Origin: Alentia gelatinosa
Lineage: Eukaryota; Annelida; Polychaeta; Phyllodocida; Polynoidae
Length of the DNA stretch: 64,000 nt
Direction of reading: 5' to 3'
NCBI GenBank assembly: GCA_950022655.1
Contig: OX465584.1
Coordinates: 61,382,841 to 61,446,840, forward strand
Part shown: one piece after another, positions 54,409-64,000 of the stretch
Layout of the letters: each line of letters opens with the position of its first letter
How positions within the stretch are numbered: position 1 is the first letter of the stretch
Translations under genes and position numbers: made by a program
Notes under the pieces: generated by a model
What the model was told of the DNA's origin: nothing
The model's input: only the letters and a program-made list of their open reading frames with translations
Database searches by the model: none

Positions 54409-54690
54409 TAAAGCCGGGCACCCACTGCTTGAGATATGGCTCCGATATGGCTACGACATGGCTATGAATCGAAATTCATAACCTCGTCAGACTGTTGAAA
54501 AATTAGGTTTTATAGAATGTCAGAGAATGAAACTGAATCACTGGATCATCGCTGTGTGGGAAGGTTGAGAAATTCTGTGTCGTAGTGTGTCAGAATGCAT
54601 GTCGCAGTGTGTCGGAAGCGCAGTGGGAGGTCAGCTTTAAAGCCCTGCATTCTCTTAGCTCTCTGACTTTTCAACAAGCCTTAAGCCAAA
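54409..54690. mobile_element. Degenerate element with MITE-like ends
   Basis: agccgggcacccactgcttg, gatatggctccgatatggct at the left and tcgtagtgtgtcagaatgc, gcagtgtgtcggaagcgcag, tgggaggtcagctttaaag at the right. Weak terminal inverted repeat (cccactgc / gcagtggg). Abuts MITE-G copy 6. Confidence 0.45.
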
Positions 54691-55835
54691 TACACAGCTG
54701 CCGATTTTAGAACATTGATGTACCTTTGTTGTTCACAAAGGAACAGTAATTTGTCTTAGACGAGGCATCCTAACAGAGTCAGCCCTAGTCGGTAGATGTA
54801 GGACAGCTAGGCAAGGGTCAGCCAACGATTAGTGAAACCCCCCGCTTGAGATGTTCTTTTGTCGCACACGAGTTGTCAGTCAATGTTCTTAAATCTCTCA
54901 TCAAAGGTTTATCAAAATGTTGATAGATCCAGTTGCTGACAACCGAATATTGGAAATACCTCCCGTTTGGATGGCTGACGGGTTATGTAATTTGCCTGCG
55001 ACAAGTTCACCGACAACTAGATTTGCATTGGACTCTTGCCGTGTCGGTGCACCCCTTTCACACTCTCTAAGTGGTATTCTTTACAAGGTTCTCACTACGC
55101 TCTATGGAAGCATAATTCTTAATGGACTAGGCTTAGAGCCTTGCGAATCCACTAGTACACAATATTCTCGCTAGATAGCATCATTGAGATTATAGCAGCA
55201 TTGATGTAGGTTTTTAGCTCGGGAGGTTCTCCTATAGAGCGTAATGAGAGTACAGATGTGATAGATGTTGGCCAGCTAGGCAAGGGTCAGCCAACGATTA
55301 GTGAAACACCCCCTTGAGATGTTATTTTGTAGCTGATGAAAAAAAATACTCACCAAAAAGTTGATCAACATGTTGATAAATCCAGTCGGCAAGAACGGAA
55401 CATTGGAAATACCTCCCGTTCGGTAAAGCCCAATGTCCATCTACCGATTCCGGAAAATTCATGTACCTTTGTCGGCGACAAACGGACGGTAATTTGTCTC
55501 AGCCAAGGCATCCTAACGGAGTCGGCCGTAGTCCGTAGATGTAGGACAGCTAGGCAAGGGTGAGCCACCGATTAGTAGACCGATTTGCTTAGGACTAATA
55601 TCCACCACCCCATCTCCTCAATGTCCGGCGGTCGAGCGAAGAGTTACGTAATTTGCCTGCGACAAGTCGACCGACTCCTACACGATTCGGTAACTAATCG
55701 CTCAACCCTGAATCGGTAGATGGGCATCAGGCTTTATGTAATTTGCCTGCGACAAGTTCACCGACTCCTATACGATTTGGGAACTAATTGTTCAACCCCG
55801 AATCGGTAGATGTGCATTGGACTGTGCGTGTCGGA
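54691..55835. repeat. Block of MITE-W-like elements
   Basis: The segments catgtacctttgt, aatttgtctcag, gaggcatcctaac, gtagatgtaggacagctagg, caagggtcagccaacgatta occur at 54697-54850 and 55423-55580, with a partial copy at 55260-55320. 55620-55735 and 55736-55830 repeat gtaatttgcctgcgacaagt, cgactcctacacgatt, aatcggtagatgggcat. 55052-55255 is a diverged copy of the 38-kb foldback. Confidence 0.75.
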
Positions 55836-56764
55836 AGCAGTTGGTGGCCCACCTCTCTGTATAAACCATAATCTGCAGATCAGCTACGATTGAATGCAAG
55901 CCTGGAGGATATATTCTGCATTATTAATTGTCAGTTATGCCAGGCCACATAATAATGACTCATATTTCAGGCTCGTTAGGCAGGCACTTCAAGCAGAAAC
56001 TGCTCTGGGCCATTAGAGGTATAGGCTACTCTGACAACGCCTACCAATTAATGATGGATAATACCTGGCTTGTAACCTTGCCATCAATCATGTTGTGATC
56101 AATGCAGGAATGCCTACCTGGGCAGGTAGGCAGATGCTGAAGTAAATGTAGCCCCAACCTCACATGCAATCTCTCCCCTCACTCAAAACCAGTTGCACAA
56201 ATAACGTATAGAAATAGGCAAAACATTGACTGGATTTAAAGGCATATCCTACAATCCACGGTGGCGCCACCTTGTGATTTTTAATATTCCCATTCATCCA
56301 TCGAAATTGGTAATTTGTGGCATATTCAAAACTCATAAGAGGAAAATTTAAGTTTTGTCTAATTTGATTTAATCCAATAGGTAAAATAGGCCCTTTTTCA
56401 TTTGCTTGATTTATATAGGAAATGTACTGAACAATATGGTTTTCTTCAATTCTTTGAATAACAAGGACAGTGACCTATAGTTTTTAAAACCTAAATGGGT
56501 AGAACTATACATTGACTATATTCCATGAAAGTTTGAGGGAAATGACATGGGTTTTACCATGTGAAAGACAACTTTTTAGATTCTCAATATATTCTTATAT
56601 AAAATGATCATAATATTGATCTCTAAATCAAAATCTAGCACGGTGACCCCCAATTCTTTAGTCAGATATGTGCTCTATAACACATAGAGATCATTGTATT
56701 AAATATTCAGAAAAATGACATGGGTTTTAATTTTCACGCTAAATTGTCCGATATGTCTTTGACA
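55836..56764. other. Unassigned AT-rich spacer
   Basis: No recognised gene. gacatgggttttac and gacatgggttttaa (56546, 56718) form a loose direct repeat. Confidence 0.3.
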
Positions 56765-56945
56765 CTACAGTAAACCCCGCTTCTGGGACAACTCGCTTAA
56801 AGGGATACCCCACGGAATGGGCGGGTTTGCTCGGAACAGAAATGTTTATTTAGTCTATTTTAAAACCGCTTAAGGAGACACCTGTTTAAGGGGACACCCT
56901 GCTCGGAACGGAAGGTGTCCCTTTGAGCAGGGTTTTACTGTACTG
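56765..56945. mobile_element. Small pogo/Tigger-like element
   Basis: Left end cactacagtaaaccccgctt is mirrored by gagcagggttttactgtact; inner ggggacaccctgctcggaac pairs with gtttgctcggaacag-type steps. About 175 bases, no coding part. Similar termini occur at 16940 and inside the 61.9-kb array. Confidence 0.6.
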
Positions 56946-57029
56946 CAATGCGAACGACGGTAGAAAGAAAATTAACTTTATTCTTGGAACTAGATTTCTA
57001 GCATTTAGCAAGGAAAGATTTATATGTAT

Positions 57030-57280
57030 TTATCTCCCCCCTGGTATTTATTTCCCATATATTTATCGTTGGGAACTCGTAGCCAACGCCCATGGAGTAT
57101 TTAGGAAAGATATCTAATGGAGGATTATGTCACAAATAATACCCCATTAGTCAGTGTGAAGGGTAATGATAAATTTTAAAACCTATTCAAGTTTAGGGTC
57201 TTATTTGAATCGCTACATAATACATTACTACGTGATTTAAACTCGATGGGATACGAGCTCTCACCCTAGGTTTTCTCTGT
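57030..57280. mobile_element. Bipartite foldback element, degenerate
   Basis: ttatctcccccctggtattt, ccatatatttatcgttggga (57030-57075), right end gggtaatgataaatt; then a hairpin remnant ttagggtcttatttgaatcg / gatgggatacgagctctcac (57193-57270) that has lost its tip. Confidence 0.6.
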
Positions 57281-57299
57281 AATAATCGTATTTTGCCGT

Positions 57300-57730
57300 A
57301 CAGAACAGGGTTCCGTACGGTATTTTACTTTATATGGCGAAACGGTGCGTACACAGTATATTTATTGTCCATCGTATACAAATACCCCATTGAAAATGTA
57401 TGGGGACTCAGTAAACCACAACCCATTGCATGAAACATGTCAGATACCATAGCTGTGGTATACGGATTCCAACCGGTGGTATACGGCCTCAAAACCATGG
57501 TATACGGGAAAGATTCCTATTGTCATACCCTTTAATATGGCAATTACTTGGATTAATTTATTAGAAAAGATGGATAATAAATGTAACAAACGATGATTTT
57601 GTAAACAGGCGGCTCTGTAAACCACTCGAGGTTGACGTCGTAATACACTCGCTAGCGTTCGTGTATTATTACGCGTGAACCTCTCATGGTTTAATGACGA
57701 AAACAAAACCATCGAGTATTGTCTATACAT
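57300..57730. mobile_element. Foldback element family F1, copy 2
   Basis: ctgtggtatacgg, ggtggtatacggcctcaaaa, accatggtatacggg, then palindrome gtaaaccactcgaggttgac / gtgaacctctcatggttta (57617-57692). Confidence 0.7.
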
Positions 57731-58784
57731 ACGTCATGGGTATATAATAATATTAAATATAAAATAAAATAATACAATTTCTCCCCTCACTCACACACCA
57801 CTGGGAGGTCCAATCCACCGATCCCCCTCCTCAGTAAGACCCTCTCCCACACAGAACAAGGGAATTTTAATCAATTCTGAACAATGAATTAATTTCTTTA
57901 AAATCAGATTGTCCCTCTTGTCCTCGGTTCTGCTTATTTGAATTTGCTTCTTCGTATCGGTATCTCCCGTAGCCTGAATGCTCTCTTGGCTGCGCCAGAG
58001 AAGCCTCTCTAGAGATTAAGTCGGCCAAGAAACTGCAAATCCAAAAATCAATATTTTTGTATTGTTTCCCATGGGATAAAAACAGGGCGCCGAGCCTTTG
58101 TAACGCAGATGAATACCTATTTCACGCAGTACCGGATTGGTTTCCATTTTCTTCTTGCTTTTATTTGTTCCCATCGCAAGTTTTCCGCCTGAAAAGAAGT
58201 TAGATACACAGTGATTGTACCTGCATAGATGACATATGAGAGTTTATGCCTTATTTATTTAGAAAGACCTGACCATGCTGTACATGCTACAAAATGAGAT
58301 GGGGAATTGTTGCTTTCTACTGAATGAGGCCCTAGGCCGAGTTCTGTCAATACATCAATTCCCATCGAATTTTGTTTCATGTACAAGCATGGTGGGTCGT
58401 TCTATATTTCTAATATACCCACAATTAATCGAATCTTACCATATATTGGCATAGAAGATATGTCAGCGTGAAAGCCCACACACTGCTGATGTTTCAACGT
58501 GTGCAGTATAACAGTGTACTGCACAGGGTTTAGTATACAATTTATACTGCATGGTGAGCAGCAGTATGTATTTATAAAATATACTGCATGGGTATATAAT
58601 TGAGAGTATTATTAGTTCCTTATGCCTGAAACCAATATACGATCTTCCCCCAAGAATCTATAACTTGACTGCTTCAATTTCTGTCCCATTTCTGCATCAA
58701 TAGGGCATCCTAAAATGAGGAATATTTTATTGTGGCATGCATTCATCTCACCCATGTTACAAGTTTAGCCGTAAGAATAACATT
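57731..58784. other. Unassigned spacer with small palindromes
   Basis: 58500-58605 has repeated gcagtat / atactgc steps (gtgcagtataacagtgtactgcac, split by several short stems). No gene. Confidence 0.35.
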
Positions 58785-58990
58785 TAAAGAAAATACTCAG
58801 CAATCACCCACGTAAAATGCCAATACTACGCCATGGCCGTGGCATAGTGAATGTGAGATGATGGTACATGCGATTGACCAATCAGCGGCAAGGATTTCAG
58901 AGAACATTAACATGGAGGTTTAACGTTCCTAACTGGATTTGTAAAGTAATTTGAACCATTCTGATATTGTAATGTCATTGAAAGGGGAAC
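58785..58990 (-). repeat. Dispersed repeat V, inverted copy
   Basis: Reverse complement matches 41570-41760: gctgattggtcaatcgcat, ccatggcgtagta, ttttacgtgggtgatt, aatccagtta. Confidence 0.8.
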
Positions 58991-59150
58991 AAATCTTATT
59001 ATTGTGGACGAAATGGTTCTCGTTCTCGGTCTTTCATCGATTTCATACGACCTTCCACCTTTGGCGTCAGGCAGTATGGAATCAACGACTGACCTCGAAC
59101 AGGAACCGTTTCGTCCACGGTAAGGATGTTTCCTGATATTATTTGTGTAT
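58991..59150. mobile_element. Family-H foldback element, copy 3
   Basis: gacgaaatggttctcgttct / aacaggaaccgtttcgtcc and atcgatttcatacgacc / ggcagtatggaatcaacg. The stem has more mismatches than at 46.1 kb. Confidence 0.8.
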
Positions 59151-59248
59151 CCCGAATTGATGATGCTTAACTATATATTGGTTCAAAAACAAAGTTGAAG
59201 TGGAAGACTACTCTCAGTCAATGTTTCAACATGCCCCGTAATATCAAG

Positions 59249-59527
59249 AAACGTCACGAAATTTCATACAATTATTTATATGGAGTGAGTTGTTTTCACG
59301 GAATGATATCAAGAAGCGGAGCTGAGCGATATCTGTAGCAGAAGACAACAAACGCCATGTAAACAATTATATGAAACTGAGTGACGTTTAGATTTTATCC
59401 TACCGTGTCATGTGTTTCTAATTGCATATGCCACTCGTGGCATATGAATATCATATGGCATAACTGTGGTGTACAGTAATACCATGTTAAGTCTATGGAG
59501 ATTTATATGAGGGGTAGGATAAAACAG
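59249..59527. mobile_element. Bipartite foldback element
   Basis: Hairpin half: aacgtcacgaaatttcatac / atatgaaactgagtgacgtt, tip gaagcggagctgagc. Second half 59396-59527: ttatcctaccgtg to gaggggtaggataaa, with catatgccactcgtggcata and catgttaagtctatgg. Closely matches copy 1 in its second half. Confidence 0.8.
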
Positions 59528-59559
59528 TGTACAGCACACGGTGCACATGTATACTAACG

Positions 59560-59830
59560 CGCCATTTTAGAAGTAACTCAGAAGATTATTCAAGACTTCA
59601 AAATAAAAAGTTACTCTCGTCTCCACTTTCAAATCATATTCATTTAAAATGCTTAAAGCTTTTGGCCCAACAACTCTGAAACCGAATACCTTAGAGTACA
59701 TTCACAAGAAGCCCACTTTAATTCCATATGGATAGTTCCAGTAAAAGGGCAAACAATACAAGCCTTGTTCCTAATGTAATTCTTACAGACAGTAGAATAA
59801 ATTTACAATGAATGCAAATGGGGAAAACTC
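59560..59830 (-). pseudogene. Possible LINE ORF2 C-terminal relic
   Basis: On the minus strand one frame reads YPYGIKVGFL, a stop, then VFGFRVVGPKALSILNEY. The F-V-GPKAL step resembles the GPKLWNSL signature of CR1/L2-group proteins. Short and decayed, so low certainty. Confidence 0.35.
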
Positions 59831-60130
59831 AAGTTGTTCTACACTTTATTAGACTCTGACATTTAAATGTTTGCATAACGCAAAGATAATTCTCAACACG
59901 GTTTGCCAAGTAAGACTTTATTTTTGTCCACTTTATGGATAGAGTCTGAGATCTAGGACTTCCTATGTGGTAAGGAATTAGGAATAAGTTGGTCAGAATA
60001 TAGAAAGATTGTGACAGCCACATGGGCCTCATTTATCATTATCATTACAAGATAGATATTTTTGATCAAAACAATTCTATTGCTTATTCACATATATACC
60101 CCAAAGTAGTGTTTAGAAAGACAATGTTAT
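59831..60130. other. Spacer
   Basis: Nothing recognised. Confidence 0.3.
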
Positions 60131-60139
60131 CTAAATTGA

Positions 60140-60510
60140 AGGCAATACCCATACACTCTCCGCACAGATTTCTGAAGACACTGCATGTCCAACGCCTATA
60201 CACTCTCAGAACAGAATCCTGGAGACACTACATGCCGACGCCTATACACTCTCCATACAGATTTCTGAAGACACTACATGTCTAATACCTACACTCTCCT
60301 CACAGATTTCTGGAGACACTACATGTCCAACACCTATACACTCTCAGAACAGAATCCTGGAGACACTACATGCCGACGCCTATACACTCTCCATACAGAT
60401 TTATGAAGACACTACATGTCCAATACCTACACTCTTCGCACAGATGTCCAACGCCTGTACACTCTCCATACAGAATTCTGGAGAAATTACATGCCTGATA
60501 CCTATACGGC
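60140..60510. repeat. 47-bp minisatellite, first block
   Basis: Units such as cctatacactctccatacag / atttctgaagacactacatg / tccaacg, about eight copies with some truncated units and two unit types (tccatacagatttctgaag, tcagaacagaatcctggag). Confidence 0.9.
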
Positions 60511-60529
60511 ATATAGCATATGATCCATG

Positions 60530-60860
60530 GGGGCTACCATGAAACCCCCCAAGTAGGTGTTCTTCACTAATGGAGGTGAAAAAGTGGGTGTTCTTCACTA
60601 ATGAAGGTGCAAAAAAAGTGAGTGATAATTGGGAAATGTCACAACTCTTGCCTTGCTCACACATATAAATAAAGTGCTCCATGTGAAAAACATCATGTCC
60701 TGGGATTTAGCATTATATCTTCCTGCTCTGGGATGGGTGTAGAGTCAACGGAACCATGGTAAAACATTGAAAGATATTTGAATTTGGTAATAACGAAGAG
60801 CCAGAATACAGGTTCTGTCCCCCGACCACCTAGTGACTGTTTCATGAACTAACAATGGCT
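60530..60860 (-). repeat. Repeat family T, minus-strand copy inside the 47-bp array
   Basis: Reverse complement matches 23080-23430: ggggacagagccattgttag, ggtggtcgggggacag, ccatggttcc, cacctccattagtgaagaac. It splits the minisatellite into two blocks, so it inserted after the array formed. Confidence 0.8.
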
Positions 60861-60864
60861 CTGT

Positions 60865-61310
60865 CCCCTATACACTCCGCACAGATTTCTTTGGACACTA
60901 CATGTCCAACGCCTATACACTCTCCATACGGATTTCTTGGGACACTACATGTCCAACACCTATACACTCTCCATACAGATTTCTTGGGACACTACATGTC
61001 CAACACCTATACACTCTCCGTACGGATTTCTTGGGACACTACATGTCCAACACCTATCGATCCATACAGATTTCTTTGGACACTACATGTCCAACACCTA
61101 TACACTCTCCGTACAGATTTCTGGAGACACTACATGTCCAACGCCTATACACTCTCCATACGGATTTCTTTGGACACTATATGCCCAACGCCTATACACT
61201 CTCCACACATAATTCTGGAGACACTACATGCCCAACGCCTATACACTCTCCGTACGGATTTCTTGGGACACTACATGTTCAACAACTATACACTCTCCGT
61301 ACAGATTTCC
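60865..61310. repeat. 47-bp minisatellite, second block
   Basis: About nine units of the same 47-bp repeat, mostly the ggatttcttgggacactaca type. Since 47 is not a multiple of three, three units make one 47-residue period in each frame, which gives long but meaningless open frames. Confidence 0.95.
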
Positions 61311-61830
61311 GGAGGTCCATCTCCAGGATATCAGCACAAATCTCATCCCGAGTTAATCCATCCTCTCCACGAGATAAACCCAGGGGCAGCAATAAGCAAG
61401 GAAATGAGGAATTCCTCCCCATCTCCTGGTTTTTGTCCTCGCATTACTATTTCCCTTCACCACTCCTCCCAAGAAATATAGCATTAATGAAGCACTTCCG
61501 AAGGAATCCTAAAGGCAAATACTTGTAGATGGGCATCCCCAATAACCAAGCTGGGGCCGGGGCTTTTGTTACATATCGCTCCTGTTGGCTGCCTATTGGT
61601 TAAGATAGGATCTTTTATTTTCTTCTTTCCTCGCTCGCAGGCATTGAAGATTAGAAGTTGGTTGATGATGGAGCTGGGATGAGGTCTTTACCTTGGGAAA
61701 GTAGGTAGCTGGAGGGGACTTGCAGATTGCTAAGGCTGGGTGGTGTACAGGGACGACTTGCGGGATGTTAAGGAGACTGGAGGTACGATGGAGGTGCGTT
61801 AATTACACCTAGAAATGATCCACACAAACA
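61311..61830. other. Unassigned spacer
   Basis: No gene recognised. Confidence 0.3.
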
Positions 61831-61832
61831 CA

Positions 61833-64000
61833 GCCTCCGGGTTCAGCCCGTAGCGCCAGTCACCGGTTTACTCCTGATCATGCCGCCCCATCACCGTGAT
61901 GAGGGTTTGATTACAGCCGCGCAAATTGTATTAATACTCCCCTACGTCCCTCCCAGGAACTATCAACTTGTGGCCACAACGCATCTTCCACTAGTCTACA
62001 GTGGAACCCCACTTAAGGGTACACCGTATCTCCAACTAGTCTACAGTAGAACCCCACTTAAGGGTACACCGTATCTCCAACTAGTCTACAGTGGAACCCC
62101 ACTTAAAGGTACACCGCATCTTCCACCAGTCTACAGTAGAACCCTACTTAAGGGTGCACCGCATCCTCGACCGTTCCCAGGAAACTGTCCAGTTACGTAG
62201 GTCGCTCCCTTACAATGGGTTCTGAATCTATCGATGTTTATATTGTTCAGTAGACCAGACACCCCACAGAAGCGGTCACCTCGCATCAACAGACAACTTT
62301 GGTGGGAATGCTTCCCTATATTAGATATTCATTTCAACCCTGTGTAAGCGGACACCCTGTGTAAGTGGACACTTTGGCAAAAAAAGGCACCTTCGGGTTC
62401 AGCCCGTAGCGCCAGTCACCGGTTTACTCCTGATCATGCCGCCCCATCACCGTGATGAGGGTTTGATTACAGCTGCGCAAAATGCATTAATACTCCCCCT
62501 ACATCCCTCCTAGGAACTATCAACTTGTGGCCACAACGCATCTTCCACTAGTCTACAGTAGAACCCCACTTAAGGGTACAACGCATCTTCCACCAGTCTA
62601 CAGTAGAACCCAACTTGAGGGTATACCACATCTTCCACTAGTCTACAGTAGAACCCTACTTAAGGGAAGACCGCATCTTCCACTAGTCTACAGTGGAACC
62701 CCACTTAAGGGTACACCACATCTTCCACTAGTCTACCGTGGTACCCCACTAAAAGGTGCACCGCATCTTCCACCGTTCCCAGGAAACTGTCCAGTTACGT
62801 AGGTTGCTCCCTTACACTGGGTTCTGAATCTATCGATGTTTATATTGTTCAGTAGACCAGACACCCCACATAAGCAGTCACCTTGCATCGACGGACAACT
62901 TTGGTGGTAATGCTTCCCCATATTAGATATTTATTTCAACCCTGTGTAAGCGGACACCCTGTATTAGTGGACACTTTCGCCAAAAAAAGCGCCTCCGGGT
63001 TCAGCCCGTAGCGCCAGTCACCGATTTACTCCTGATCATGCCGCCCCATCACCGTGATGAGGGTTTCATTACAGCCGCGCAAATTGTATTAATACTCTCC
63101 CTACATCCCTCCTAGGAACTATCAACTTGTGGCCACAACGCATCTTCCACTAGTCTACAGTAGAACCCCACTTAAGGGTACAACGCATCTTCCACTAGTC
63201 TACAGTAGAACCCCATTTAAGGGTGCACCGCATCTTCCACTAGTCTACAGTAGAACCCCATTTAAGGGTACACCACATCTTCCACTAGTCTACAGCATAA
63301 CCCCACTTAAGGGTATACCGCATCTTCCACTAGTCTACAGTGGTACCCCACTTAAGGGTACACTGCATCTTCCAATGGTCTACAGTATAACCCCACTTAA
63401 GGGAACACCACATCTTCCAAGAGTGTACAGTAGAACCCCACTTAAGGAGGGCACACTAGGTTCCCAGGAAACTGTCCAGTTACGTAGGTCGTCCCCTTAC
63501 TCTGAGTTCTGAATCTTTCGATGTTTATATATATTGTACAGTAGAACGGACACCCCACATAAGCAGTCACTCCGCATCAAGGGACAACTTTGGTAGGAAT
63601 CGTTCCCTATATTAGATGTTTATTTTAACCCTGTGTAAGCGGACACCCTGTGTAAGTGGACACTTTGGCAAAAAAAGGCACCTCCGGGTTCTGCCCGTAG
63701 CGCCAGTCACCGGTTTACTCCTGAGCATGCCGCCCCATCACCGTGATGAGGGTTTGATTACAGCCACGCAAATTGTATTAATACTCTCCCTACATCCCTC
63801 CCAGGAACTATCAACTTGTGGCCACAACGCATCTTCAACTAGTCTACAGTAGAACCCCATTTAAGGGTGCACCGCATCTTCCACCAGTCTACAGTAGAAC
63901 CCAACTTGAGGGTGCACCCTCCGTTCCCCGGAATGTGTCCAGTTATGTAGGTCATGCCCTTACACTGGGTTCTGAATCTATCGATGTTTATATTGTACAG
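61833..64000. repeat. Nested tandem array: ~560-690-bp units containing 45-bp subunits
   Basis: Large units begin cctccgggttcagcccgtag at about 61833, 62390, 62991 and 63681. Each has a constant head (gccccatcaccgtgatgagg, ttgtggccacaacg), a run of 45-bp subunits (catcttccactagtctacag / tagaaccccacttaagggta / caccg: about 4, 5-6, 8 and at least 2 copies) and a constant tail (aaactgtccagttacgtagg, tctatcgatgtttatattgt, ctgtgtaagcggacaccct). The 45-bp subunit is a multiple of three, so it encodes a 15-residue repeat in one frame. The array continues past the window. Confidence 0.95.

Noticed and set aside
60855..61528. Two overlapping 208-codon frames
   Set aside because: Both arise from the 47-bp minisatellite read in different frames.
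61880..63852. Frames encoding 15-residue repeats (HLPLVYSRTPLKGTP-like)
   Set aside because: Explained by 45-bp subunits in a tandem array that also has non-coding heads and tails.

Overview
The window looks like a gene-poor, repeat-rich stretch of an invertebrate animal genome, probably marine. This rests on a CR1/L2-type retrotransposon, dense short palindromic DNA elements with TWA or TTAA target sites, many mini- and satellite arrays, AT-rich spacers, and one long coding exon with good splice borders. I cannot name the species.

Layout. 1-5160: spacers, two foldback elements, a CT microsatellite and a small cluster of promoter-type motifs (3948-4015). 5165-11640: a near full-length minus-strand LINE. 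Its ORF1 region encodes a coiled coil, a split RRM-like segment, a NADAR domain and an SGNH esterase-like domain. Its ORF2 (endonuclease plus reverse transcriptase) is one uninterrupted frame with four stop codons. 11640-25800: nested MITEs, a 73-bp satellite, a GC-rich array with poly-C tracts, and duplicated blocks. 25780-31325: a 51-bp minisatellite, an inverted-repeat element, a truncated L1/Tx1-like LINE and a 349-bp tandem array. 31326-31660: a CpG-rich, promoter-like island. 31870-48810: MITEs, hairpins, a 46-bp array and a CRE cluster (34992-35148). 48914-51938: a large exon of a host gene, coding for 1001 codons from its first in-exon ATG and ending in phase 0. 51939-64000: the following intron or intergenic DNA, with repeats, 47-bp arrays and a nested 45-bp/~600-bp array that runs off the window.

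How it fits together. The only clear host gene part is the 48914-51938 exon; the CpG-rich island at 31326-31660 or the CRE cluster near 35 kb could be its upstream promoter, but this is inference. The rest is mostly mobile DNA. The most striking item is the LINE: a NADAR domain (a family linked to NAD/ADP-ribose chemistry, with members reported to remove ADP-ribose from guanine) sits in a retrotransposon ORF1 beside an esterase-like domain. A second pattern is a set of bipartite foldback elements that pair a module ending in a TTTATCYYACCCC-like repeat with a long hairpin whose tip often resembles GGCTTCGCC.
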